Positions 18,865-26,845 of a DNA stretch of 41,664 nt are shown one piece after another. Under the pieces are notes generated by a model that was given only the letters and a program-made list of their open reading frames with translations, searched no databases and was not told the DNA's origin. This DNA is from Anaerolineaceae bacterium. Its GTDB lineage: Bacteria; Chloroflexota; Anaerolineae; Anaerolineales; Anaerolineaceae. Both the position numbers and the translations under genes were made by a program. Location: the NCBI GenBank assembly GCA_011620555.1, contig WOYY01000079.1, positions 1 to 41,664 on the forward strand. The letters run 5' to 3'. How positions within the stretch are numbered: position 1 is the first letter of the stretch; each line of letters starts with the position of its first letter.

Positions 18865-20456
18865 CCCAAGCTGAAAACGCAACACCCTCTGCCAACCGGC
18901 AGATCGCCCGGGCTGCCGGGACGGTGATGGTGGCTTTCATCATCAGCAACCTGGTCGGGGTGGTCCGGGGCATCGTGATCACCAATGCTTTTGGCACTTC
19001 CGTTGAGATGGACTCTTTTAACGCGGCGAACCGGATCGCTGAGCTGCTTTTTAACCTGGTGGCAGGCGGCGCCCTGGGTTCCGCCTTCATTCCAACTTTC
19101 ACCGGATTCCTGACCCGGGAAGACCGGGCCGGCGCCTGGAAGCTGGCTTCGGGCGTGATCAACCTGGTGCTCCTGGCTCTGATCCTGATCAGCGTTTTGG
19201 CCTGGCTCTTTGCGCCTCAGATCGTGCGCTATGGCCTGTTCCTGCTGGCGCCGGAGGCGAACCTGGGACAGGAAGCGCTGACGATCTCCCTCCTGCGGAC
19301 GATGCTGCCCTCGGTGTTCATTTTTGGCATCAGCGGTCTGGTGATGGGAATCCTGAATGCCCATCAGGTGTTTTTGATTCCGGCGGTCGCGCCGGCCATG
19401 TATTCTCTGGGGATGATCCTGGGGACCTGGTTTTTGCCGCACAGCTGGGGCATCCAAAGGCTGGCAATTGGCGTGGTCGGCGGGGCGTTGATGCACCTGG
19501 TGGTGCAGCTGCCACGCTTGTTTCGGCTGGAAGGCCGGGCTTATCACTTCTTCCTGGGTCTGCGGGATAAGGTTGTCCTGGAAGTTTTTAAGTTGATGGG
19601 GCCGCGGCTGCTTGGCGTGGCCGTGGTGCAGCTCAATTTCATTATCAATACCATCATCGCTTTGGGGCAGCCAGGCGGCAGCGTCAGCGCGATTTCTCTG
19701 GCTTTCAGTCTGATGCTGATGCCGGAAATGGCGGTGGCTCAATCGGCGGCGATCGCGTCACTGCCGACTTTCTCGGCCCAGGTGGCGCGGGGCGAGCTGG
19801 CGGAGATGCGCGCTTCTTTGGCTTCCACGCTGCGGGCCGTTCTATTGCTGGCGATCCCCTCCTCGGTGGGCCTGATCCTGCTGCGCTACCCTCTGATCCG
19901 GGTGCTTTATGAGCGGGGGGAGTTCACTGCCCATTCGACGGAGCTGGTGACCTGGGCGCTGCTCTGGTATGCGGCCGGCCTGGTGGGGCACGCGCTGGTG
20001 GAGATTCTCAGCCGGGCATTTTATGCGATGCATGATACCCGCACGCCTGTCACGGTGGGCGTGGCGGCGATGGGCTTGAATATTGGCCTGAGCCTGTCAT
20101 TTTCCAGTTTGTTCGCCCGAATCGGCTGGATGCCGCATGGCGGGTTGGCGCTGGCGAATTCACTGGCGACCGCGTTGGAAAGCATTGCGCTGATCCTGCT
20201 GATGCGCAAACGCTTGAATGGCCTGGGCGGGGGCTATATCTGGAAGGGCGTTGCCACCTCCATCCTGGGGACCGCTTTGATGGCGGCTGCCGTGATGGGC
20301 TGGGAAACCCTGTTGGCCGGCCGCTCCCCTGTGGTCATCCTGTTTGGCGGGCTGGGCGTGGGCGTTGGCGTCTATGGCGGGCTGATGTGGGCCTTGAAGG
20401 TGCCTGAAGTGATGGGGGTGGTGCGGGCATTGGTGGGGAGGATAAGGCGACGATAG
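18861..20456 (+). CDS. murJ: Lipid II flippase MurJ (MviN family)
   Basis: The 531-residue polytopic membrane protein has about 14 hydrophobic segments. The MurJ/MviN family pattern is visible in the first helices (RAAGTVMVAFIISNLVGVVRG, ITNAFGTSVEMDSFNAANRI) and in the seventh helix region (HALVEILSRAFYAMHDTRTPV). It flips lipid II across the membrane for peptidoglycan synthesis, which fits a bacterium with a murein wall. It overlaps the MazG gene by four bases. A polysaccharide flippase of the same superfamily is the main alternative. Confidence 0.9.
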
Positions 20457-20479
20457 GGGGGGCAGTTTTCAGAATTGAC

Positions 20480-20508
20480 TTGACAAGAGGGCTTTATAAA
20501 TGTATTTT
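20480..20508 (+). promoter_or_regulatory. Promoter of the AbiEi relic
   Basis: A perfect TTGACA at 20480-20485 and TATTTT at 20503-20508 are separated by 17 bases. Transcription would start near 20515, downstream of the ATG at 20500. This is why the ATG at 20548 is preferred as the start of the antitoxin relic. Confidence 0.5.
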
Positions 20509-20547
20509 TTTCTAAAAGTTAATATATTTATTTACTTTAAGAAATAT

Positions 20548-21183
20548 ATGAAATATTTGGATTTCAAAAAGAAGTTAATTGAATTACCAGCATTTAATTT
20601 AAACGATATCCGAAAGGTCGATCCTGGTTTTCACAAGCCTCAATTGACCTATTGGCTGGATAAGGGCTGGGTTAAACCCATTGTCGGAGGTTACTATACC
20701 TTTGATGATGTCCAGATTGATCCCATATTGTTATATTTTATTGCGAACAAGATGGTTCAACCTTCCTACGTAAGTTTGGAATCATCCCTGGCATACTATC
20801 AGATCATTCCTGAGAGAGTTTATGGCGTCACCAGCGTGACTTCAAAGAAGACCTCCCGCTTTGAGAGTGATTGGGGACTTTTTAGTTATCGAAGCTTAAA
20901 GCCAAGCTTGATGTTTGGATATGAGGTCCTCCGTTCGAGCCAGGGAGAGATTTTTCTGATGGCAAGCATGGAAAAGACGATTTTGGATTACCTTTATTTA
21001 AGCAATACTGGGTACAAGCCGATTTATAACTTAAGGATGAAGCGACCCTCTCACGGCCAGATCTGCCAGGAGACGATGCTGATCAGGAGGCCCAGGATGA
21101 TGCCGCCCAGGGCTTCGACGGGGGAATGCCCCAGCACCTCTTTCAATTCGCCATACTCTCTGACGGGCTTGGCTTTGCCCTGA
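20548..21183 (+). pseudogene. AbiEi-type antitoxin relic, C-terminally truncated
   Basis: The frame opens KYLDFKKKLIELPAFNL and has a winged-helix-like N-domain followed by QPSYVSLESSLAYYQIIPE, VTSVTSKKTSRFES, SYRSLKPSLMFGYE and ASMEKTILDYLYL. This is the pattern of AbiEi, the antitoxin and repressor of type IV AbiE toxin-antitoxin systems. Similarity stops near 21045; the remaining frame runs antisense into the DUF212 gene and has no family features. No AbiEii toxin is adjacent. The stretch is clearly more AT-rich than its neighbours, which suggests transfer followed by deletion. Another start at 20500 is possible. Confidence 0.75.
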
Positions 21184-21512
21184 AAAAACTCATTGATGAT
21201 CCGGTTGATCTGTTGGGCGTGGAAACCGGCCTGTCGCCGAATATTGGTGGCATCATAGATCACCACGGCCGCCACAGCGAAGGCCAGGCCGAAGGCGGGC
21301 GTGTCAAAGCCCATGTAATGGCCCACCCCGGTTGCGGCCGCTGTGACCATGGCGGAGTGCGAACTGGGCATACCGCCGGCGCTGAGGATCAGCGACCAAT
21401 CCCATTCATTACTCCGCAGGTATTCAATGGGCATCTTGAGGATCTGGGCCAGCAGAGAGGCCATCAGGCAAGCGATCAGGACAGGGTTTTGCAAGACGTC
21501 TATCAGGGGCAT
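21051..21512 (-). CDS. Divergent PAP2-family membrane protein (DUF212, YuiD-like)
   Basis: The 153-residue membrane protein has the DUF212 landmarks GGMPSSHSAMVTAAATGVG near residue 46, DATNIRRQAG near residue 88 and LGHSPVEALGG near residue 126. The family is a divergent relative of PAP2 phosphatases and its reaction is not established. It is the last gene of the xseA-xseB-DUF212 operon, four bases after xseB. Its end is intact although the AbiEi relic abuts it. Confidence 0.9.
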   Translation of the reverse strand: MPLIDVLQNPVLIACLMASLLAQILKMPIEYLRSNEWDWSLILSAGGMPSSHSAMVTAAATGVGHYMGFDTPAFGLAFAVAAVVIYDATNIRRQAGFHAQQINRIINEFFQGKAKPVREYGELKEVLGHSPVEALGGIILGLLISIVSWQIWP

Positions 21513-21516
21513 GGCG

Positions 21517-21753
21517 TTATCCTTCTGCGCTATCCGAGGAGTCTGAAATTTGGGAGAGCTGCTGAACCTTTAACTCGGCCGATTCGAGCAGTTCCGCGCA
21601 ACGCTGGGCGAGCAGCTGCCCGCGTTCATAGACTTCCAATGCGGTTTCGAGCGGGAGTTCTTCCCCTTCGAGCATGGCGATATTCTCCTGCAGAGCGGCA
21701 AAAGCGGTTTCAAAATCCATAGCCTGGATTTCTTTCTTCAATTCATCAGTCAT
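21517..21753 (-). CDS. xseB: Exodeoxyribonuclease VII small subunit
   Basis: The 78-residue product has the XseB pattern: DFETAFAALQENIAMLEGEELPLETALEVYERGQLLAQRC. The subunit binds XseA to form exonuclease VII, which degrades single-stranded DNA. Its ATG shares one base with the xseA stop (TGATG at 21751-21755), showing coupled translation. The C-terminal tail is Ser/Asp rich. Confidence 0.96.
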   Translation of the reverse strand: MTDELKKEIQAMDFETAFAALQENIAMLEGEELPLETALEVYERGQLLAQRCAELLESAELKVQQLSQISDSSDSAEG

Positions 21754-22988
21754 CAGGAACCTCCTGGATCAATCTTGGAAATTCGGGCAGTCAGGGAACC
21801 CTCACTTACCCGGATACGGATGGCTTCATCAATTTCAAGCTGGTTGGCTTGTTTCACGATCCGGCCCGTGTCCTCCTGGGTGACGATTGCATAGCCCCGG
21901 TTCAGGACGGCAATCGGGCTGAGGCTGTGCAGGGATTGGGTCAGATGGGCCAGGGTCAGTTGCGCGCGGTCCAGCCGGGACTGGATGGATTTCTCCAATC
22001 GGAATTGGACTTCATCCAGACGCTGGCGGTAATTATCCACCCGGTGGGCGGGGGATAATTGTTTCAGAGTATTCTTTTGCTGGGCGACCTCCCAGCGCAG
22101 GTCAGCCAGGATTTCCCGCACCAGAACGGTATGCCGGGCGCTGAGTTCAGCGATCACGCCGAGGAGTTCCGCGCGGTCCGGCGTGGCCAGCTCTGCGGCG
22201 GCGGTGGGGGTTGGCGCGCGGCGGTCTGCGGCGAAATCGGTCAGGGTGAAATCGGTTTCATGGCCGACTCCGGAGATGACCGGCACTTCAGAAGCGGCAA
22301 CGGCTCTGACCACCGCTTCGTCATTGAAGGCCCAGAGGTCCTCAATCGATCCTCCGCCGCGACCCACCAGGATCACGTCTGGTCGGATTTCGGCGTTCAG
22401 ACGTTTCAGGGCCGCGACGATCCCCGGCGGCGCATCGATTCCCTGGACGGGCGTGGGCGCAAGGACCACCTCGGCAACGGGATAACGCCGCCGGAGGGTG
22501 TTGAGCATGTCCTGCAGGGCGGCCCCGGTGGGCGAGGTAACGATCCCGATGACCTTGGGCAGCCAGGGCGGGGTCCGTTTGCGGTCTTCTTCGAATAAGC
22601 CCTCGGCCTCCAGCTTGGCCTTGAGGCGCAGGAATTCCTGATAGAGCGCGCCTTCCCCGGCGGGGGTCAGGGCGTCCACATAGAGCTGGACCTGACCGCT
22701 GACCTCGTAGATGCCCATGCTGCCATGGGCCTGCACCGCCAGGCCTTCGCGGGGTGCGAAGCTCATCCGTTGGGCGGCGTTCCGCCACATGACGCAGCGG
22801 ATGGCTGCCTCTCCATCTTTAAGGGTGAAGTAAAGGTGCCCCGAGGCCGGCTGGGAAAAATTGGAGATCTCGCCCTCAACCCAGACTTCCTGCAGGATCG
22901 GGTCGCTTTCCAAGAGCTGACGCAAATAGGTCGTCAGCTGGCTGACTTTGAGGACGTTTCTGGGCTGAAAGAGAGAAAATTGTTCCAT
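21753..22988 (-). CDS. xseA: Exodeoxyribonuclease VII large subunit
   Basis: The 411-residue product has an N-terminal OB-fold (VSQLTTYLRQLLESDPILQEVWVEGEISNF, about residues 15-45) and the catalytic core with GIVTSPTGAALQDMLNTLRRR, DVILVGRGGGSIEDLWAFND and SGVGHETDFTLTDFAADRRAPTPTAAAE. The long helical region and a short C-terminal domain follow. It degrades single-stranded DNA with XseB. The upstream promoter is an extended -10 at 23017-23025. Confidence 0.97.
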   Translation of the reverse strand: MEQFSLFQPRNVLKVSQLTTYLRQLLESDPILQEVWVEGEISNFSQPASGHLYFTLKDGEAAIRCVMWRNAAQRMSFAPREGLAVQAHGSMGIYEVSGQVQLYVDALTPAGEGALYQEFLRLKAKLEAEGLFEEDRKRTPPWLPKVIGIVTSPTGAALQDMLNTLRRRYPVAEVVLAPTPVQGIDAPPGIVAALKRLNAEIRPDVILVGRGGGSIEDLWAFNDEAVVRAVAASEVPVISGVGHETDFTLTDFAADRRAPTPTAAAELATPDRAELLGVIAELSARHTVLVREILADLRWEVAQQKNTLKQLSPAHRVDNYRQRLDEVQFRLEKSIQSRLDRAQLTLAHLTQSLHSLSPIAVLNRGYAIVTQEDTGRIVKQANQLEIDEAIRIRVSEGSLTARISKIDPGGS

Positions 22989-23016
22989 AAGTTATATTTC
23001 CGAGCGCGAATAATTA

Positions 23017-23025
23017 AGTATAACA
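23017..23025 (-). promoter_or_regulatory. Extended -10 promoter of xseA
   Basis: On the minus strand the sequence TGTTATACT matches the extended -10 form (TGnTATAAT). No good -35 is seen. Transcription would start about 22 bases before xseA. It lies back to back with the HIT gene promoter. Confidence 0.4.
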
Positions 23026-23049
23026 ATAAAATACCCTAGATTGATTATC

Positions 23050-23058
23050 TGATACAAT
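23050..23058 (+). promoter_or_regulatory. Extended -10 promoter of the HIT gene
   Basis: TGATACAAT at 23050-23058 fits an extended -10 with one mismatch. The expected transcription start near 23065 leaves a 26-base leader holding the ribosome site aagga at 23077-23081 before GTG 23091. No convincing -35 is present. Confidence 0.4.
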
Positions 23059-23090
23059 TATTAAATCTCAAAATTAAGGATGATTCAATA

Positions 23091-23582
23091 GTGGATCGAA
23101 TTTGGACACCCTGGCGTATGAAATATATCCAAGAACATCACGATTATCACGCTTGCGTCTTTTGCCAGGCGGCCGCAGAGGCTGATGGCTGGGAGAACCT
23201 CATCTTTCACCGTGGGGAGCATGTGTTCATGATCCTCAACCGTTACCCTTACACCAGCGGGCATGTGATGTGTGTGCCCTTTGCCCATGTGGACCGGCTG
23301 CATGCCCTGACGGCGGCCGCCCGGGTGGAGCTGATGGAGATGACGAACAAAGCGGTTGATGTCCTCCAGATTGTGTATGAACCGGAAGGCTTCAATGTGG
23401 GGCTGAACCTGGGTGAGATGGCCGGAGCAGGCGTGGCCGACCACCTCCACATGCACATTGTGCCGCGCTGGGGCGGCGATACGAACTTTATGTCCACGGT
23501 TGGTGAGACCCGGGTGCTGCCCGAGTCGCTTGCGGAGACTTATGACCGGGTGAAAGCCGCCTGGGACCAATTTCAGCCATAG
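23091..23582 (+). CDS. HIT-family nucleotide hydrolase or phosphorylase
   Basis: The 163-residue product starts at GTG 23091. The histidine triad HLHMHIVPRW is at residues 118-127, with His118, His120 and His122. Two cysteines in CVFC near residue 22 and ILNRYPYTSGHVMCVPFAHV are typical of the Ap4A-phosphorylase-like branch of HIT proteins. It probably splits dinucleoside polyphosphates or AMP conjugates. It is monocistronic, transcribed away from xseA, and followed by a strong terminator. Confidence 0.9.
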   Translation: MDRIWTPWRMKYIQEHHDYHACVFCQAAAEADGWENLIFHRGEHVFMILNRYPYTSGHVMCVPFAHVDRLHALTAAARVELMEMTNKAVDVLQIVYEPEGFNVGLNLGEMAGAGVADHLHMHIVPRWGGDTNFMSTVGETRVLPESLAETYDRVKAAWDQFQP

Positions 23583-23601
23583 TCAAGGTCTTGATTAAAC
23601 C

Positions 23602-23634
23602 AAAAGAGACGTTGGTTCTAAGAACGTCTCTTTT
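23602..23634. terminator. Bidirectional terminator after the HIT gene
   Basis: The stem aaaagagacgtt (23602-23613) pairs with aacgtctctttt (23623-23634), followed by further Ts. A-rich and T-rich flanks on the two sides suit termination from both directions, and it lies between convergent genes. Its core agagacgtt is identical to the stem after rpsI. Confidence 0.8.
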
Positions 23635-23651
23635 TTGATTCACATTTGGGA

Positions 23652-24155
23652 TTATGCCTGATCTTTGTTTCTAAGCAGCGCCCGGATCAGGGCGACAGCG
23701 CCAAGGGCGATCAGCAAGATGGGCCAAAACATGGTTATCGCCGGTTGCAGGCCGAATTGGGCGCCGAAGGCGAAAAACAGGATGGTACTGATCAGGATCA
23801 GGGTCAGGCCGCCTGAGAAGTTCTGTTTGAATTTCTTATTGATCAGACCGCTGAGCCAGATCCCGACCCCGACGAAACCGGGGATCAGCGCCCAGACATA
23901 AGCCCAGGATTCCCAATTTTGGGTGACTTCCTGATAGTAGAAGATACCGCCCAAACCGGAGAGGATGGCGCCTGGAACGGCCAAGCCCCCCCTGCCCGCG
24001 ATCAGCGCCCAGAGCAGGAAGATAATTCCCAGGCCGATCAGGATGAAGGGCCAGCGCCAGAAACTGAAGATGTCGGGGTAGATCTCACTTGCCAGGAAGA
24101 GCAGACCGATCAGGATCAGGAGGACCCCGCCAAAGATGCCGGATTTTCTTTTCAT
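23652..24155 (-). CDS. Small membrane protein (LiaI/LiaF transmembrane-like)
   Basis: The 167-residue protein begins KRKSGIFGGVLLILIGLLFL and has five to six hydrophobic segments with little else. It resembles the LiaI/LiaF-like transmembrane domain (DUF5668 type) that often accompanies DUF2807 proteins and envelope-stress modules. The frame is open upstream to 24269, but ATG 24155 follows aaggagc at about 24167-24161 and gives a proper start. It lies downstream of the broken DUF2807 gene, so the two probably formed one transcript. Function unknown. Confidence 0.75.
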   Translation of the reverse strand: MKRKSGIFGGVLLILIGLLFLASEIYPDIFSFWRWPFILIGLGIIFLLWALIAGRGGLAVPGAILSGLGGIFYYQEVTQNWESWAYVWALIPGFVGVGIWLSGLINKKFKQNFSGGLTLILISTILFFAFGAQFGLQPAITMFWPILLIALGAVALIRALLRNKDQA

Positions 24156-24231
24156 ATTGTGCTCCTTTTTATTCCAAATGCCCTGCCTGCGGGATGAGGG
24201 GGCAGGCTGGGGGATTAATGAGGATCGAAAA

Positions 24232-24687
24232 TTATTTATTGCCGAGAGCGTTGATATTCGCCGCGCCATTGATATTTTGGATGATAGCAGGTTCTCCGAA
24301 ATAATTCAACGTGCCGCCGCCATTGAAAGTGATCGCATTCAGGTCGGTGACGGTCAGGGTCTAGAGGATTGTCTCGGTCGGGAGGAGGGTCTTCTGCCAG
24401 ATGTTGTCCTGATAATACAGTTTCGGCGTGTCGCCATCAACGGTGGATTGCAGGCTCGAGATGAGGTTATCTTCCGCTCCCACGGTCAGCGAGGTTGATT
24501 CACCCTGGGTGATGACCATTTTTACGGCTCCGTCTAGGTGGACAGCCGTTAAGTCGCTGATTTCACGGCTTTCGGTTGCCAGCGTGCCGGAGCCTTTGAC
24601 GACCTTGATCACAGGGAGCGAGCAGGCCATCACTATGAGGCTGAGAACCAGCAAAACTGAGATAAGAAGGATTTTCCTGGATTTCAT
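24232..24687 (-). pseudogene. DUF2807 lipoprotein with in-frame amber stop and internal deletion
   Basis: The product starts with a lipoprotein signal (ISVLLVLSLIVMACS; Cys about residue 22) and then GSGTLATESREISDL and VKMVITQGESTSLTVGAEDNL, the start of a DUF2807 domain. The frame is stopped by TAG at 24361-24363. In the same frame it continues TLTVTDLNAITFNGGGT, then NYFGEPAIIQ, ending in GNK and TAA at 24232-24234. The first part after the stop matches the family middle, and the next matches its extreme C-terminus, so most of the repeats between are missing. I call it a decaying gene; amber read-through is less likely. Confidence 0.75.
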
Positions 24688-24791
24688 GGATGACGTCTTT
24701 CAAATTAGCTTTCGTTTTTTTGGATCCATTAACTCTACGGGAAAAGCTTCGATAAGTTGCAGATCTGGGGGAGGCTGGCAATTAAATTAAG

Positions 24792-24813
24792 AAGGCACCT
24801 TGCGAGGTGCCTT
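24792..24813 (-). terminator. Terminator of the acyl-transfer operon
   Basis: A 9-bp stem is formed by 24792-24800 (aaggcacct) and 24805-24813 (aggtgcctt) with loop tgcg. Read on the minus strand it is followed by the T-rich cttaatttaatt. It lies 26 bases downstream of the ligase stop at 24839. Confidence 0.7.
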
Positions 24814-24838
24814 GACTGCTTTGAGCCTGACTTTCGGG

Positions 24839-26518
24839 TCAGACGATGGTCAGACCGGTTTCTTTCAGGAATTTATCCCGGTTTGCCAGGCGGGCCGTCT
24901 TGCCGGAGCTGGTCTTGATGATCCAGCCATCCTCCACCAGGTGCACATGGCGCAAGGCCACGGCTGAATCCTGGGTGACGACCTGGCGAATCTCATTGGC
25001 GATCCGCTGTTTCTCGTCGGGGTCATCGGTATCCACCTCGGCCACCAGCATGACCTGTTCGGTGCCCATCTTTGGCGAGAAGATGCCGAAGGCCACGGCC
25101 CGGCCGGGATGCACGCCGGGGACGGTGTAGGCGATCCGTTCAATGTCTTGCGGGTAGATGTTCTTCCCGCCGACGATGATCAGGTCTTTCTTGCGGCCGC
25201 TGATGTAGACTTCGCCATCCAGCATATAGCCAAAGTCCCCGGTCAGATACCAGCCGTCAAGGAAGGCTTTTTTGGTGGCTTCCGGGCGGTGATAGTATTC
25301 CGTGAGCATGCAGTCTGACAAGAGGGCGATTTCGCCGATCTGCCGGTCTGGCAGGGAATTGCCTTCCGGGTCCACAATTTTGACCTGGGTGTTGGGGATC
25401 GGCTTGCCCGCGGAGACCATGTCGATCGAGGGCTGGCCTTCCACAGCGGGGCGGGCGATCCGGTCGATCTGGAGGGAGTCCCGGTCCACGGAGTCGATCC
25501 GCACGGGGGTGTCCACGCCGCCCTGGGTGACGGCAAAGGTGTTTTCGGCCATGGCATAGCTGGTGCCCAGGGCGCTTTCCCTGAAGCCATAGGGCTTGAA
25601 AGCCTCCAGGAAGAGCTGCTGGCTGTCATGCCGCATCGGTTCGGAACAATTGGTCACCAGCCGCCAGGAGGAAAGGTCAAGGCCTTCCATGTGGCGGGGG
25701 CGGATCTTGGTGGCGCAGAAGTTATAGGCAAAGTTCGGCAGCCAGACGAGGGTGCCCTTGTATTGGCTGACGGCCTGCATCAGGCGCTGGGGCGCACGGA
25801 CCCAGTCGAAGGGGGACATCAGCACCAGCGGCAGGCCATAGAGGATCGGCATCAGGAAGCCGGCGATCAGACCCATGTCATGATAGAGCGGCAGCCAGCT
25901 GACCAGCACATCCGATTTCGGGTCGATATGCAGGACATCGGCATAGGTGCGGACCTGGTTGAGGACGGCCTGGTGGGAGAGGGCAACGCCCTTCTGCAGG
26001 CCGGTGGTGCCGGAGGAATGCTGCAGCAGGGCGATATCTTCCGGCTGGCGGCGGTTGAGGTCGAAGAGCGGTTCGCCGCCTTCTCCCAGTTCCTCCGCAA
26101 TCATCACGGTGCGGACGGAGTCCTCTTCTTTGAGGGCAGCCCGGACTTCCGGCTCAAATTCTGCGTAGGTGAAAATTGCTGAAGGCTGGGTCACCTCGAT
26201 CAGCGCGGCCAGATCCCGGCGGTAGCGCTCCGGCTGGAGCTTTTCCGTCAGGTAGGGCATGATGGAGGGGATGGCGCCGTGCAGGAGTGTGCCGAAATAG
26301 GTGCGGATCAGGTCCTGCCCGTGCTGGAAGATCAGCAGCACCACCTCGCCGGGCTGGATGCCTTCCGCTTCCAGCCTGCGCTGGGCGCCCACCGCGCTGG
26401 AGAGCAGCTGGCGGACGGTGATCGGCCGGTCTTCTTCGCCGGCGTGCTGCAGGTAGATCGCAACCTCATCCGGCCGGTTTTCATAGTGGTTTTTGAGAAT
26501 GTGGTGGAACGTCTGCAT
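24839..26518 (-). CDS. Acyl-AMP ligase of the FAAL type
   Basis: The 559-residue adenylate-forming enzyme has the ATP loop LLQHSSGTTGLQKGV at about 164-178, the FAAL/FACL motif SWLPLYHDMGLI at 207-218, an ETF-like SYAMAENTF, then DGWYLTGDFGYM and SGRKKDLIIVGGKNIYPQDIE, and the C-terminal lysine in KTSSGK at about residue 540. Such enzymes activate a carboxylic acid with ATP and, in the FAAL branch, hand it to an acyl carrier protein. The carrier gene is directly upstream with a shared base (TAATG). In the Dlt analogy it takes the place of DltA; its acid substrate cannot be told from sequence. It is the last gene of the operon. Confidence 0.88.
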   Translation of the reverse strand: MQTFHHILKNHYENRPDEVAIYLQHAGEEDRPITVRQLLSSAVGAQRRLEAEGIQPGEVVLLIFQHGQDLIRTYFGTLLHGAIPSIMPYLTEKLQPERYRRDLAALIEVTQPSAIFTYAEFEPEVRAALKEEDSVRTVMIAEELGEGGEPLFDLNRRQPEDIALLQHSSGTTGLQKGVALSHQAVLNQVRTYADVLHIDPKSDVLVSWLPLYHDMGLIAGFLMPILYGLPLVLMSPFDWVRAPQRLMQAVSQYKGTLVWLPNFAYNFCATKIRPRHMEGLDLSSWRLVTNCSEPMRHDSQQLFLEAFKPYGFRESALGTSYAMAENTFAVTQGGVDTPVRIDSVDRDSLQIDRIARPAVEGQPSIDMVSAGKPIPNTQVKIVDPEGNSLPDRQIGEIALLSDCMLTEYYHRPEATKKAFLDGWYLTGDFGYMLDGEVYISGRKKDLIIVGGKNIYPQDIERIAYTVPGVHPGRAVAFGIFSPKMGTEQVMLVAEVDTDDPDEKQRIANEIRQVVTQDSAVALRHVHLVEDGWIIKTSSGKTARLANRDKFLKETGLTIV

Positions 26519-26769
26519 TAAGCGTCCTGGCGTTCGATAATCAGATCGGCCAATTGATTCAGGGTGTCAAAGGAGTCCGCGTTCAGCTCTGTGTCGTCAA
26601 TATGGACGTCAAAGTTATCTTCAACGAATAAGGCGACATCCACCAGGCTGAAGGAATCGATCAGCCCGCTGGAGATCAGCGCTTCGTCGGCCTTGATCTC
26701 ACGCTCGGGTTGCTGCAGGACTTCTTCTCGCAGGTAGGCTTCCAGTTTTTTAATGATTTCGCTTTTCAT
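26518..26769 (-). CDS. Acyl carrier protein
   Basis: The 83-residue acidic helical protein has GLIDSFSLVDVALFVED, in which Ser39 in DSF is the phosphopantetheine attachment site (most carriers have DSL). ATG 26769 is chosen because the ribosome site gaggaga lies upstream; the frame also has a TTG at 26787 that overlaps this site. The stop shares one base with the ligase start. It is the expected acceptor of the acyl group made by the ligase and, by analogy with DltC, the donor to the MBOAT protein. Confidence 0.92.
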   Translation of the reverse strand: MKSEIIKKLEAYLREEVLQQPEREIKADEALISSGLIDSFSLVDVALFVEDNFDVHIDDTELNADSFDTLNQLADLIIERQDA

Positions 26770-26845
26770 TTGATTTTGTCTCCTCAATCAGATTTTTTCA
26801 TGCCACCCAGGTTCTCTTAGGCGACAATCCTGTGTATTTTACCAC

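Noticed and set aside
20461-21050. Insertion sequence or attachment site around the AbiEi relic
   Set aside because: I found no terminal inverted repeats, target duplication or transposase remnant at either edge.
23583-24838. tRNA or other structured RNA gene in the gaps between 23583 and 24838
   Set aside because: No cloverleaf with CCA end or T-loop sequence could be found; the hairpins present are terminators.
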